64,000 bases of DNA from Anthoceros angustus (GCA_010909165.1 MU008168.1:1054001-1118000), one strand, 5' to 3'; counted from the stretch's first letter, positions 1 to 12,967 are shown. Notes: generated by a model not told the origin, from the letters alone. Numbers and translations are program-made.

Positions 1-10
1 TGATATGCAG

Positions 11-3000
11 GTACGGGATCCAATGCCTCCTGTGTTTTTCTTCCTGGTGGACGTGTCAATGAACGCTGTTCAAACGGGGGCTACAGCCGCAGCCTGCAGT
101 GCAATACATCGAGCTTTGGAGGACCTCCCGGTACTTGGTGGCTGTTGCTATGATATCTGATCTATGAGCATCTTATTGTCTCCTTTCACCCATTTTGACA
201 AACCATCCTCTTTCCAGGGAGGCGATCGGGCCAGAGTTGGTGTTGCCACGTTTGATACGTCTATACACTTTTACAATCTAAATAAACTCTTGCAGCAGGT
301 TATTTCCCACTATCAAGGTTTCTCTTGTTTCATGTTGGAGTTCCATGTTATCTGCTCTGCTCTTCCTGGTTGTGCATCAATCTTTTTTTGTCAGCTGACT
401 TTGTACATGGTGATGCAGCCTGCTATGCTGGTGGTTCCAGATGTACAAGATGTGTATACACCTCTGCACACGGATCTTATTGTTCCCATCGCTGATGTGA
501 GTTTATTATTGTGGATAGCAGCTACAATCTGCCTACATCTTCTCTTTATTCTTGGATCCTTGTTCTGACAGAGTTTGCATGAGTGATGGCCTTGGATATC
601 CTATGATGATGCTTCTGTTGTTTCCCAGTGTCGTGGGCATCTGGAGCAGTTGCTGGAAAATTTACCAAGCATGTTTCAAGACAATCCAATTCCAGACTCT
701 GCTTTCGGGGCTGCTATCAAGGTCCGTCAGACACTGCTGTCTGGCTGTTTCTCCTGTGTACAGTTTTGGTTCTTGCCATAAGTTTGTCTTTGGTGTGAGT
801 GCTCATTCCTACATTGGAATGATTTTTGATGGCTGCGCAGGGTGCTTATCTAGCCCTAAAGTCAACTGGAGGGAAGTTGCTAGTTTTCCAATCAGGTATG
901 GAGTACGAGTCCTTATTCTGGTTTCATAAGCATTGTGTGGATCTTTCATGTGCTGTGGTTCTCTGTCAGTAACAAAGCAAGCTCGTGGTTCCCCTATCCT
1001 GCAGTGTTACCATCTGTTGGGTTAGGTGCATTGACTGCAAGGGAGGTTGAAGGAAAGGTTGGCTTCACAGGCAATGAAAAGGTTCGACACGCATGTTGTT
1101 ATGCTGATATTAACTTCTATGTATCATGTGAGTCGCTTATCTTTTAATGTTTGTGTTTCAAGGAGGCGCACAAGCTACTCTTGCCAGCTGATAAAGTCCT
1201 AAAGACCATGGCTATTGAGTTTGCCGAGTTTCAGGTAAGGAATGTGGTTCCTAGCTAGGTGTTTGCAGAAAGTCTTAGGCGCTAGTTAGTGTTGGAAAGT
1301 GACTGAGGTGGGTGTGTCGCAGAGCTCCTGCACAATGAAAAGTTCTGACTGGTTACCCATGATAACACTCAGGTCTGTGTTGACCTATTTTTGACTACAC
1401 GGAGCTACGTCGATGTCGCATCTCTATCTGTTGTCCCTAGGACAACTGGAGGGCAGGTAGGCAGAAGAAATGGATTTGGACCATCGTGGATTCCCCTTTC
1501 AATGGAAAAGTCAGGGAGTTTGAAGGTTCCAGTGCTTTTACGAGTTGCTGCTTCAGTTGTAGTGAAAATTGATTGAGATGCTACGGGTGCAGATCTACTA
1601 TTATAACCAGTTCAATGCAAACATAGACTCTGCAAAGCTCTATAATGATCTTCGTTGGAACCTTACAAGGCCTCAGGGTCTGGAAGCTGTTATGAGAGTT
1701 CGATGCAGTCAGGTGGATTTCTGCGACTCTGCTATGAACAAGCTATTGGGATGGGTGGCTGCTGAGTTGACTGGTTTGCAGTCTGATCTGAACGTGTTCT
1801 TTTGTGCATTTTAGGGTCTTCAAGTACAGGAGTACTTTGGCAATTTTTGTAGGCGTACCATGACTGATGTCGATCTCCCAGCTGTAAGCGTTGGCTGGTT
1901 GTTGCTAGTAAGGGTAGCTCTTGATTTTGGCTCCCTGCCTTTTCTTGTTCCTGAACTGAATTGTGGTGGCCAGATTGACTGCGACAAGACTATAATGGTT
2001 ACCTTCAAGCACGATGAGAAGCTGCAAGAGGATGCTGAATGCTGTTTTCAGGTGAAGATGTTTTTGGTTGATCTAATCTATATGGCTGGCTGGAAGTCTT
2101 TTGAAGGCTTTGCAACTTCGTACTGTATTTACTGCAATTGTTGCATTGTAGCTTGGAATAAGCAAGGTAGAATCTGCTCCTACAGACATAGTATTATTTC
2201 ACAGACCTATTGCTGATTACCTTATTGCAGTGTGCACTGCTCTACACCACGTTATCGGGAGAGCGGCGCATCAGGGTGAGCACGCTCTCATTACCAGCTT
2301 CTGCTGTCTTGGTGAATCTATTCCGCGGAGCTGATCTAGACGCACAGTTCACTTATTTCTTAAAGAATGGTACGTTTGTGTTGTCCCACATCCTGCATGA
2401 ATCCTGTTTTCAAAAAAACTGCAGCATTCTGGAGCTGAGGTCCAACATTTGTGTGTGTGTGTTGCTGTGTACAAAATACAGCGGCAAACGATGTTACAAG
2501 CATCCCTTTGCTACAGGTAAAGGACAAAGTTGCCGAGGAATGTGTCAGCATTTTGTACACATACCGAAAATACTGTGCTAGTCAATCATCGTCTGGACAG
2601 CTTATACTGCCAGAAGCGCTGAAGCTGTTGCCACTCTACACTCTGGGTATGTCTTGGTTGATGACCTACTTTCTTGAGCCGTTTTTGGAAACATCCTGCA
2701 AAGTGGGAGAATGGAGACTTATCTTGCTACGCCTTACTTCATGCAGCTCTGACCAAGAGTCTGGGACTACGATCTGATGTCCGCATTGATGAAAGATCCT
2801 ACTGGCTCACGCGTGTCGCATTACTTTCAGCATCTCTGGCTGTTCCACTTGTCTACCCTCGCATGTTTGCCATTCATGACCTTGCAGCAAAGGTATACAG
2901 TCTTATAGCATTCACTCATGTTGGTGTCTTCCAAGGACCTTTCTGCACATAATCTATGGATAGAGTCATGAATAGCAGTTGTTTTCTGTGTATTGTGTTC

Positions 3001-3704
3001 TGTTAGGAGGAAGGAGGACAGGTGCTACCCACTCCTTTGCCATTGTCTAGTGACAATTTGGATCATGATAGTATTCTTTTACTTGAGAATGGAGAAGATG
3101 CATTTATCCTCGTGGCCAAAGCGGCATCAAGGGATACCCTTCATCAGCTCTTTGGTATCCAATCAGTCGATGATATAACGTCTGGACAAGTAAATAGAAC
3201 CAACCATCCTGGAAAATCAAGTAAAACTAACAATCTGACTTGCTTGTGTTTGTCTGGAAATTGTGCTACTGCTGATTGGCCTTGCCCTCTGCTTCACAGT
3301 TTTTGCTGCAACAGTATGACAATGAAGCCTCGAAAAGGCTGAACGAGGTTGTTAATGAGATTCGGCGGCAACGGAGTTCCTATTTGCGGTAGGTTTTTTT
3401 GTTGTTGTTCCATCTCCTTCATGGTCCTTGTGTTTGACCATGCATCTGACTACAAGATGCTCATTTGTGGCAGGCTGCGGTTGATTAAACGAGGAGATCC
3501 ATTAGGTGAGTTATTTTAAAGTCATGGAAGTAATTGTTTTGGGTTAAGGAATTTCCACAGAGTTGGCAAGCCCCTAAACCCTTGTTCTGCTCTTCGCAGA
3601 AATGTTGTTCTTCTCCCTTTTGGTGGAAGACAAATCTCAAGAGATATCATATGTGGAGTTCCTTGTTCGTGTCCATAAACAGATTCAAGTTAAGATGAAG
3701 CCAT
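11..3704 (+). CDS. SEC24: SEC24 (SEC24C/D-type COPII coat protein), C-terminal part
   Basis: COPII coat subunit that selects cargo at ER exit sites; this is the metazoan SEC24C/D-like, plant SEC24B/C-like class. The window opens at a splice acceptor, so the N-terminal region and zinc finger lie upstream. Readable exons: about 11-130 (MPPVFFFLVDVS, start of the trunk domain), 218-299 (GVATFDTSIHFYNL), 419-496, 629-721, 841-895, 1001-1080, 1162-1233, 1372-1455 (DVASLSVVPRTTGG), 1592-1711 (EAVMRVRCSQ), 1814-1883, 1972-2051 (DCDKTIMVTFKHD), 2231-2369 (CALLYTTLSGERRIRV), 2517-2646, 2747-2891, 3007-3189 (gelsolin-like), 3300-3388, 3473-3506 and 3600-3704, ending VRVHKQIQVKMKP then TGA. All joins keep frame and introns are mostly 70-170 bp. 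The family assignment rests on remembered alignment and is strong; a few exon edges may be off by some bases. Confidence 0.93.
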
Positions 3705-4800
3705 GACTAAACTGTGTATTTTCACAGCAATGTCTAGTAAGGATGAGTGACTTGCTGTGCTTAGACGGGGATCTTTGCTCATGGTGGTTGAAAATCTAGG
3801 CAAAAGAGCCAAGGTTCAGGTTATCCCCTTTTGTATACCATTATTTTTTGGTGCTTCAATTGGAAAGTACTGCAGTGGGAAAGAAGTGGATGATGCTTGG
3901 CTTGAAGGTTGAAGGTGTGCTGCTTGCGTTGCCTGGTTTTCTTTGGTCAGTTGAGGGTCGTGTGTATGCCCCTACAGTTTTCGAGTCTGGATTGATACAG
4001 GAGAAAGAAAAGAGGGCGGCTTTGCAAGACCAGTATCAAGCCCTTCCCTGGCTCTTACACTGAGGCTGCCCGAAGTGTAAGTACTATTTTGTAGTAGAGG
4101 AAGGTGATTATAGTCGTCCATACATCTAGATACCATCTCAATTTTGTTTCTATGGTCAAAATTTCAATCGTATCTGGCTACTCTTTCTTTCAAGTGATTT
4201 ATCTCATCTGCCTACTTATTTTCTGGACCCAGCCCGAAGTATGTTCAAAGTTGTAGTGAAAGTGCTCTTTTGTAATAGATGATAGTAATTAATCGTCCAT
4301 ACATCTAGATACCATCTCAATTCATTCTTCTGAACACTCTATTCTCAGACTACCACGAACCTGTTATCCTTCTTCTGGAGAAGGCGCATGTGCATCGTGC
4401 AACGTGCTGTTACGCCAACGACAAACATTGACCTCGCTGTTCCTGACGTCATGTTTGAAATGGTTCGAGAAAGTTGATGTATGGTCTAGAGGGAGTGATA
4501 TGCATGCCTTACAAAATGGTCGGTTGGTAAGAGCAAACTTGTACTTGGTCCAAGTCTTAATAGCAGACGTGTTGCTCACTGGACTCTTGTCACAACTCGA
4601 TCTCTGGATAGGTTATTGTTGACTGCCCTAATTGGGCGGCAACAAGAGTAGCGGTATCCAAGGTTTCTAAACTTCAGAGAAGTGCAAATGGGCCACAGAG
4701 AAGTGCAAATGGGCCACTTCTTTATGGCAATTGCTGAGGAGACTAATGTAACTCTTAGCAAAAACCGCTTAAACTAATTCATACATTTTTTGGGTTATCA
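3705..4800. other. Intergenic with short direct repeats
   Basis: No convincing gene. The first part is probably the SEC24 3' UTR. A diverged direct repeat is visible: GCCCGAAGT followed by CGTCCATACATCTAGATACC occurs near 4069-4140 and again near 4232-4322. A 21-bp unit (AGAGAAGTGCAAATGGGCCAC) is present twice in tandem at about 4676-4717. Short open frames here show no recognisable domain. Confidence 0.5.
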
Positions 4801-4806
4801 TAAATG

Positions 4807-4838
4807 TGTGTCCAAATGGCTTAGGCGAAATGGACACA
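4807..4838. repeat. Imperfect palindrome shared with 15239-15270
   Basis: Arms of about 14 bp (TGTGTCCAAATGGC and the matching end GCGAAATGGACACA) surround a short TTAG centre. The same palindrome, in the opposite context, occurs at 15239-15270. At both sites it lies beside the GGTACTTAGATGGGGTGCCTA word, so the two loci hold parts of one dispersed repeat family. Confidence 0.6.
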
Positions 4839-4845
4839 TTTATAA

Positions 4846-5371
4846 GGTGCTTATAAGGAGTGGGGGTTAGATCGGTACTTAGATGGGCTGCCTAGAAGGA
4901 GTGGGGGTTAAGCCCTAGAAGGAGTGGGGGTTAAGCATCATGGGCTTCGATCGGTACATAGATGTAGTGGGGTGCTTAGAAGGAGTACGGGTTAAGTATC
5001 TTGGGTTTAGATCAGTACTTAGATGGAGTGCGTTGCTTAGAAAGAGTGGGGCTTAGATTTATACTTAGATGGGGTATTTAGAAAGGGTGGGGCTTAAATC
5101 GGTACTTAGATGGAGTGCCAAGAAGGAGTGGAGCGCCTAGAAGGAGTGGGGCTAAGATCGGTAATTAGATGGGTGGTAAAAATGAGTGAGGTGCGTAGAA
5201 GGAGTGGGGCTTAGATCGGTACTTAGATGGGGTGCCTAGCATGAGTGGATGTTACAAGGTGTTAAACATCCTGCACTTAGATCAGTACTTAGATGGGGTG
5301 CCTAGAAGGTGTGGATGCCCTTGGAACATCGTCCTGTGTTTAGATCAATACTTAGATGGGGTGCCTACAAG
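4846..5371. repeat. Degenerate minisatellite
   Basis: About nine imperfect copies of a 40-75 bp unit built from GGTACTTAGATGGGGTGCC and TAGAAGGAGTGGGGCTTAGAT. Unit length and spacing vary. The reverse complement of the same words is found at 15181-15215 and a related segment at about 56091-56211 inside an intron, so the unit is part of a wider family. Confidence 0.75.
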
Positions 5372-5379
5372 AAGAAATC

Positions 5380-5779
5380 TTCTTCAATGTATATAACTTT
5401 TATATTTGAGTTTTCATGAAAGGATTAATTTTTTTTTCTTTTTTCCTTCTAAGCAAAGCTCCATCTTAATTTTACTTAAAATTTTCTAATAAACTAAATT
5501 ATAAAAAGTTAAGTGTAATCAGAAATCTTTTCAAATCCGCCAAGAGACCTTTGAAATTCTATATGGAATCTCCGGTTTGAAAGACATGAGCGTGGGACAA
5601 AGCTAGTGCATGAGAGATGACTGTAGGGTCTAGCCTGTGCGTATATTCAATACACATGTTAGAATAACATAATAGATGCCCTTCGCCCCACCTACATACA
5701 TACATACATACATACATAATGTCTGGAGTGAGTGGGTTGAGGAAGTTGTAGGCCGGGTTTAGGATGTAATGTCATGTCG
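5380..5779. other. A+T-rich spacer with CATA microsatellite
   Basis: Low-complexity spacer downstream of the kelch gene stop codon. It contains a (CATA)n run at about 5693-5720. No gene or clear regulatory signal is visible. Confidence 0.5.
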
Positions 5780-8700
5780 TCATTGCACTGTGATAGTACT
5801 AGGTGCAATTGCCTGGGAGACCGCCCTAGCATCGGACGAGCTTCGTAGTTTTTGTTTCAGGTCGAACAACTCCACCTGCAAGGTTTCACACTATCAGCTT
5901 GCAGGTCCTGAAGGCACTCGCAAATCAGAAGTAGGAGAAGTAGTCTCTCTATTTTCATCAACGCTACCTGATGTTCAAATATTTTGGAATGGAACTCGGT
6001 TATCTGCAATTCTTTGGCTTGAAGCTCCTGTATAGTGGAATGGCATCGGTCAGCAAAGGCGACGAGCAAATGGGTCTCGCATACAGAAAGGCGTAGTGCC
6101 ATACCCTTTGAGTTTCTTTGAGAGTCGTCTTCATCTGAGCAAGTTCCTTCTCCATCTTTGTCTTCTCTTCAGAGCTTGTCTGCGACTGGCACCTTGCTGC
6201 CTCCTGCTTGTGCATGGCTCCTAACACCTTCTCCTTCAGCTCTCTCTTTTCCTTGAGGGCAGTCGCCAGCTTTTCCTCTAAGACAGCCTGGCTGTTTAGG
6301 GCAGCTTTCAACCGCTGCTCTTGCTCCTCCAGTTTCTTCTCCAAGTCCTTTGTTGTTGTGTCCGTGTCCAAGGACTTGGCTGCACACAAGCTTTCTGTTT
6401 CTTCCAACATCCTTCCCTGGATCGCCAGTTTCTTCTCCGCCTCCTCCTTGAGCCGGAGAGTAGATCTCAACCTCATTTCTGCACTCTCCTGAAGCTGGGA
6501 AGCCACTTGTAGCTTCTTGTCGATCTCCTCGAGTGCCTTGAGGCTGGCCTTGAGCTTGGTCTCCATCTCTTTCTTGTTTTTCATCAGATTGAACACTTCT
6601 TCTTCCAGCTCGTCGATGGAGGCCATGGCAGACGTAAGCTTCTTCCTCATCTCCTCCTTCTCTGTCACAACTGCTTGGAGAGTTTTGTTGGCTTCGTAAT
6701 TTGTACTACGGGCCTCTGCCAGCTTGCCCTCCAGTTCTTCATTGATGCGCAGAGCTGTGAGGAGTTTATCGTGGAATTCAGCAGCTTGTGTTCTCCTCAT
6801 GCCATCCGAAGACGGTCTCGTATCCAGCGAGCTCATGTCACCAGCTTGCAGCTTGCGATCTTGCCACGATCCCTCAAGGTGTTCCTGTGCCTTGCGGCTG
6901 CCACCATTGGAATTGAAACTGTCACCATGGAAGTAGTCTTTGCTTGTGGTGCGTCGCGGCTCCTCCTCACCTTCGTACTGACCAGAACGCAGCATTGGCA
7001 ACACGTGAGTCTTCTTTAGTGGCCAGTTCTCCATCCCTTCTACACTGGCACCAGCTGCCCATGAATTCACAGGGAGAGACATACCTGCTCGAAGTCCTGA
7101 TTGTGCTGGTGACCTGAGTAGCCAGCTCTGAATTCTCTAGAGTCATCCACAAGCGAGCCATGGCCCTCCGACTGCGCAACAGAATAGACATCTTCCCTAT
7201 CCTGGTTAAATGCCACATCTTCTTCTTGGCCTGGACGACACGCGTCCCAGCGCAGGACGGCTGTTTTTGGGGATGGCGGGCTGAGATCCTGTCCTTCTGG
7301 TAGCGGTCCCAAGGGGGGAGCGGGTGGGAAGTTGAGGGATATGGAGAGGCTGTTCATCGATCCCTCCGACTTGCAGTCTTCCCCTGGCCGACCACCGACC
7401 CGTGGATGTGGTTGCACCAGCAATGCGTAAACCTGTGTGCAATGTTTTGCGTGTTTGAGATCATTCGTGCATCGCTAGGGACGAAGCCAGGAAAATGGTA
7501 GATGGTGAAGCTCAACCTGGTTGCTGAGGGATGCTCCATGCCCTCCAAAAGCCAGAAGAAAGGTCTTGTTGCTGCTTCGGACTTTCACCACACTGAGACC
7601 CTGAAAGCAAGCGGCAAGCGTAAAAACATTCAATTCTTCGCCGTTGGACATGTTGCAGAAGATTTGCTTCAACAGAGTACGTTGATCCTGGACCACACTC
7701 TTGGCAATCTGACCCCTGCAGCCGGTACTCACATCATTTGCAAGCGGTGATCCCGACCGAACGTTGTTCACCACCGACCATTCACGCTTCTCCAGATCAA
7801 ATGCTAGAGTCTCCTGCACTTCTGCAAATTGGAGGACAAAGGCGATGGAAGACCGAGGTGTGGAAGCACCCGGATCAGAGTGTCAGTAGCTGATCAAGCA
7901 TCACATGTGTTGATTTCAAGGTGAGAGAGAGAGAGGATCAGACCTTCGCCCCTGGACTCTCCCCCTACGATAAACCACTTGGATCCTGCAATGGCACCAG
8001 CTTGGCCTGCTCGTGGTTTGGGACTTGCTCCTCTCACTTTCTCCCGTGTCCATTCCATCTGCAATGGCCCAGGTGCGTGAATAGGCAGGCTGGCTGGCTG
8101 GAAGGTTGCAACGAGAGGTGGAAGATGAAGCAGACTCACAGTTTGGAAATCCAAGCAATGCACGTCATTGAGGTATCCGGCCCGGGACTTGCCCCCAAAC
8201 ACCCACATGTAGCGATCGCCGTAACAGGCAGCAGAATGGTCTCTCCGCGGTGCAGGCTTGGGTCCTCTGCAAAAAGAAGAGCTTCTGAAGGGTCCGCAGC
8301 CACAGTGTGACTTGTGAGCACGCCCAACTTCAAGTGGAGGCAATGGGGCACCTACGTGGTCTTGAGAGGAAGCCAAACCAGGTGCTTGAGGTCGAAGATG
8401 TGCAGGTCGTTCAAGATCCTGCCCTTGACATCTTCCCCTCCAAACATGATGAGCATAAATCCCACTTGTACGATGGTCTGCCCGCACCTTGCCGTCTGTG
8501 ACACTTGACCACATGTATTAATAATCAGTGTGGCCAGCTCAGTCTCAAGGGATCTGGATGAGCTCAGCTCAGTTTATGTCATGTGAATCCATTCCCCGCC
8601 ATGCCATATTACAGCTTGATTGAGTCACAGTCACAGTCACAGTTACTGCAGGCAGATCTACATACCGGTACATCACCCTTGGGGCAGACCAGGGACCAGC

Positions 8701-9633
8701 AGTGACTCTCCAAATTCAACCTGTGAACTGCAATCCGCAGGCTGTTTGTTCAGAACACATGTGTATAGAGATCTGCCTGGCCAGAAATTGTGTCAAGATT
8801 CAGAAACTCTGGACAACGTCCTGGTGTGCGATATCCTACCCGTGACTGAGAGGGAGGAAGGCTGGCTTTGCCCACCCACAACGAACAGCTTCTTCTCCCA
8901 GATCACAACTTGGTGGCCCATGCTTTGTGGGCCCCTCTCCACCGGCTGCAGATCTTCACCGGGAGATCGCTTATTTTCATTCCCCTGGCCGTGCCAGTTC
9001 AACCTCAGCCAAAGCCGCTTCTCTGCATGGAGCACCTGTAGGCCACACGCCACGGGGACGGTACTCGGAACCTCGCCGTCGAATGTGATGCTGAGCACGT
9101 GCAAAGGATGTATCACCACCCACCTGTACATCGTCAAGTAACCCGTTTGCGGAAGATCCACCCAGAACGAACATCCTGCGGCCCGCAATGGCTGCCGCGT
9201 GCTGTGATTGCCATGCCACGATTCAATCGTTGAGACGCCACTTGCGACGTCCAACAAGGTCGAGGTCGATCATCGATGGAGCGAAATGCAAACACATACC
9301 TTGGCCCGAGGACATGGGGGGGTGGAATTCACGAGCAGGAGCAGCTGACACCATTCATTTGGAGTCTGGATCTCATCCAGAGACTCCACGCTGCTGTTGC
9401 TCTTGGGCTTGTCCCGCCGCATCGGCACCGGCCGATACTCCTTTCAAGTCACAGCACCAAGCGTCAGTTCGGCGATGGTGAAGCTGCGCCGCGCCCCGTT
9501 TAATCAAACAAATCCAACACAACATGACAGCGTGTCTGTGTCTGGGCTGTACACTGAGGGGGCCGCTGTGGGAAGCCAGCTTGAACACGCTCCTGGAGAG
9601 CTTCTCAGCGGAGGCAGCGTCTCCAACTCCCAT
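5780..9633 (-). CDS. Kelch-repeat protein with C-terminal coiled coil
   Basis: A kelch beta-propeller followed by a long coiled coil, an arrangement like the C-terminal two thirds of plant acyl-CoA-binding proteins ACBP4/5 and other plant kelch/galactose-oxidase proteins. No acyl-CoA-binding domain was found. Exons (minus, 5' to 3'): one ending 9300 (TPPCPRAK), 9201-9124 (AGRRMFVLGGSSANGLLDDV), one starting near 9036 and ending 8840 (MGHQVVIWEKKLFVVGG), a short one near 8700-8640, one starting 8495 (GFMLIMFGGEDVKGR), then GDRYMWVFGGKSRAGYLNDV, GSKWFIVGGESRG, TFLLAFGGHGAS, 7432-7085, 6977-6105 (heptad-rich coiled coil of about 200 residues), 6027-5968 and 5875-5780 (stop). Introns are about 100 bp and phases agree. 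The N-terminus is unresolved: an ATG at 9422 is in frame with the first kelch exon, and an ATG at 9633 could head an extra exon. Confidence 0.82.
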
Positions 9634-10382
9634 GGAGAAACAATGGAGATGGGAGGAAGGAAGGCGACGGAGATGGTCAGGATACAAGCGCCAGGAAGCA
9701 AGCGCCAGGAACCGGGACGGCACTTGGCCTTCGGCCCAAGGCGAGGTGCCCAAGGTGGTATGACCCACTTTTGGGCGACAAATGCCATGCTCCCTGCTCT
9801 CATTTATTAACGGCCACCACAGCTGCTACTTGTACAAATCTGGATTCTGGTGGAACATAGTTTGTGCCATCATAAGCAGAGCATAGGCCAGGCTCCTCCA
9901 CTAGCATCCGACGTGAGACGCTGCTTGAGACGGTTCACACGGTCCAGGAATCCGACAGCCGCGCTTCTTGCATCGAAGACATGGGTTCTTTTCGGTCTTC
10001 TCGCCTGGGTAACATCCATCGCCACTTGAGTGTGAGAGTGGGTACCGGGCAGATGTTCCCGTGTGCCTCGATCTGCGTCAACCTGTACAACTTTTGGTCA
10101 GTCTTTGTCCATGAGACTACTGTACCGGCTATCGGACATGACAAATGAGAAAGATGATGCCCGGCAGTGCAACCATGCCGATATTGGATCACCTGCAGAC
10201 TGCGGAGCATCACTTCACACACTGTTTCGTGCTTCAATGGAAACAACTGTTCCAAGAACCGAGCTAGGCCTGCAACATGAACTGATCATGCTGTTGATAT
10301 ATCGGATAGGAAACAGTTTTTTCTCCAGTTATCCACGACATACTTGAAAAAACTTTCATTAAGATTGTCTTACCTGCAAAGC
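9634..10382. other. Spacer between kelch gene and NUP58
   Basis: Lies between the 5' end of the kelch gene and the 3' end of the NUP58 gene, both on the minus strand. It probably holds the kelch promoter/5' UTR and the NUP58 3' UTR. No recognisable coding exon was seen on either strand. Confidence 0.4.
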
Positions 10383-12967
10383 TTATCTCCGTCTTGCGCC
10401 CCTTGGCCTGGGTCTCGCTGAAGGAGTCTGCTGCTACACAAGACAAGCCGCCATTTCAAGCATGACACTCTAAATCCAGGATGCTCCAACCCCACAGAAG
10501 AACGGTTGGTAGAGAGAACGAAACCCACACAATGATGGGCAGTTACTTCTACACCTACTTAGCTGAGTACAGAGAGAGCTATGGGGAATCAAACTTCCAC
10601 GAACAGTTACCCACAAATCCAGAAGGGGTAATTTACATTTCTATGCATGCTACTCATGCATGTAAGCTCAGTGGTCGGATCTAGATCTCTTTCAGTAAAA
10701 ACCCAAAAGGTAGACAAGGGAACGGGGTGCTAAGCTGAGACAATGCATGGTTCACAGAGCTAGTATAAGTTTACAATGTTATCCACAATATAACACAGGT
10801 GCAACTACGCCACCACCTACTGTCCAGTACTTAAAAGGAGAAACTTACAGTTGATGCAAGTCCTGAACCCAGGAGTGAACCTCCGGTATTAGGAGCACCT
10901 GCAGACAAGCGCATCCAACTCAAACCACTGAAAACACCCTGATCCTGAGAACCCTGCGGCTGGCAAACTGACAAGGATGATTTCAAAATTTACCGAACGC
11001 AGGTGATGGGGTGCCAAACAGGTTCGATGAAGTTTGTCCAAACAAACCGCCACCTGGTGCTGCGCCAAACGGACTAGCAGTGCCGGGAGTTGGAGTTGCA
11101 CCGAATGGGGTACCAGTGCCAGGGGCAGGAGTCGCACCAAATGGGGTACCAGTGCCGGGACCTGGAGTTGCACCGAAGGGGGTAGCAGGAGTACCTCCGA
11201 AGAGGCTCCCTGGTGTAGAAGCTGGACAAGAGCGTGACAAAAAGTGTTAGCAAAGGCATGTGAAAACAACTGCTGCCAGTAAAAGCAGGAGACAGAAATG
11301 AAGCAACCTGTCGCACCTCCACCAAATGCCAGTCCAGGAGACGGTGAAGGAGTTCCAAAAGAAGGCGCAGTAGACCCAAACAATGATGGCGTTGTGGACC
11401 CAAAAGTCGGGCCCGATGGAGTTCCGAACAACCCAGGGTTTGAGGAGCCAGGTAACCCAGGCGTTGAGGACCCAAATAACGATGGCCCAGGGGAAGGGGT
11501 TGCAGCCGCTTGACCGAACGATGTTTGGCCCCCAGCTCCAAAGAGAGATTGCTGTGCAGGAGTCGCTGATGTCCCAAACATGGATTGTCCTGACCCGAAT
11601 AAGGAGGTTGAGCCGGCTGGTGCTGGAGAGGGATTCCAAGCTGTCGAAGGGGTAGCCTGCTGGTTACTTGCGAACATAGAGGGACCCTGCAATGCCCCTA
11701 GTTGACCTGTGGCAATGTTCATGGAAGTTGCATTCAACGTCGGGTGCACGCGCCTCGCAGCAGCTTCTTGCTTGGCGGCCTCTCGTCTGTCAGCCTCAAC
11801 AAACGGATCACTATCATCCCCCCTGCGACGTCTATCTGCAAGAAATGCAGTCCGCAAGACTCCCATTTGTTGGTGAAGAGCCTCCACCTGGGTAAACCAG
11901 TAACAAGCAGCACCGGTCGCTAAGAACTCAAAGTAAACAGTTTCTCCACAGAAACTGTGCAGCTTAAAGAGCCAAGAGACTCACCTCCGCAGCAACGTGG
12001 ATGAAAAAGTCGTGCACATTGGACATGACTGTTGGCAAAGACTGAAGCATAGAGTACTCAGCACCGTTGGTACCGTTTTCCTTGTCCGCACCAGACAGGA
12101 GCAGCCGCTCCAGCTCTTCGATCCTTTGCCGATATTCTGACAGATCATGCTCGAACCTGGCCACGGTCTGCTGCAAAAATGGAGACGGCTTCACGGGCAC
12201 GCCACAGTAAAACTCCACTGCAGGTGCTGGCGCCTGCGAGGGAGGTGGCGCAGCAGGCGACATAGCAGCCGAGAAGAGGAGAGAAGCTGGAGCAGCCGTT
12301 GTTACGGGAGCAGCGGATGCAGTGGCAACCGAGGGCCGGACAAGCCGCTGGCGAAGAATTGTGAAGGAGCGCACAGCAACCTCTGCATTGCGAATCAACT
12401 CCTTGGCCACATGCATGAGGTCCTGCACAGAGGTGTGCTCGCGGTCCACGGCAGCCGAGATGCCACTCAGCTCCTGACAGCCCACAGAAGGAATTCAGGG
12501 GTAACGCAAAAAAAAAAAACCAGTGCGCAAGGAACCCTCGCCTCACCCCACCCCGCCTGCACACTCGTTCCGCACCTGACAAATTCGAGCTGCATCAGCT
12601 TCGAAGCCTTTGTGCAGCGCCGAAGTGTCGTAGAGGCGCTGGCACTGGTCCAGGCGCAGGCTCTCGTCTCTGTACTCCAGAATCCGTGCTCTGCAATAAC
12701 ACCCAAGGCCTCTGAGAGATCGATGACAACCCCTCCTTGCAAAGCATGAATCCATGTCAAGGGCACTCACTCTATCTCCAGCAGCAGGCGTTGCGAATCG
12801 GGATGAATGTCGCTCCACTTGGCCTGGTAGGAGAGCGGATTGCCGTCTGCGCTGGCCAGGTGCAAACCTTGTTGCTGTTGCTGTTGCAATTGCTGCTGCT
12901 GCTGCTGCTGCGGACTCAGAAAGGGAGACAAATTGGATCCAGCTTGCGGGAATTTTAAGAAAGACAT
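10383..12967 (-). CDS. NUP58: FG nucleoporin NUP58 (p58/p45 family)
   Basis: Subunit of the NUP62-NUP58-NUP54 complex lining the nuclear pore channel. Seven exons keep frame: 12967-12771, 12690-12576, 12473-11985, 11887-11309, 11221-10995, 10898-10849 and 10430-10383. The start MSFLKFPQAGSNL is followed by a polyglutamine run. The helical core is recognisable from NPLSYQAKWSDIHPDSQ, ILEYRDESLRLDQCQRLYD and ELIRNAEVAVRSF. The C-terminal half is rich in FG dipeptides (many LFG, PFGATP units, including near-perfect 10-residue GTPFGATP repeats) and ends in a basic tail (ARPRPRGARRR, then TAA). In plants the FG part is normally C-terminal, as here. The last two small exons were placed by splice signals and phase; an earlier in-frame stop is reached if the exon ending at 10995 is read through. 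Confidence 0.93.

Noticed and set aside
9090-9124. A 33-bp intron in the kelch gene
   Set aside because: An acceptor about 55 bp further on gives an intron near 100 bp in the right phase (VLHAEKRLWLRLNW), so no tiny intron or frameshift is needed.
10995-11240. Near-perfect GTPFGATP repeats taken as a separate repeat gene
   Set aside because: They lie in frame within the NUP58 exon 11221-10995 and are ordinary FG-repeat sequence.
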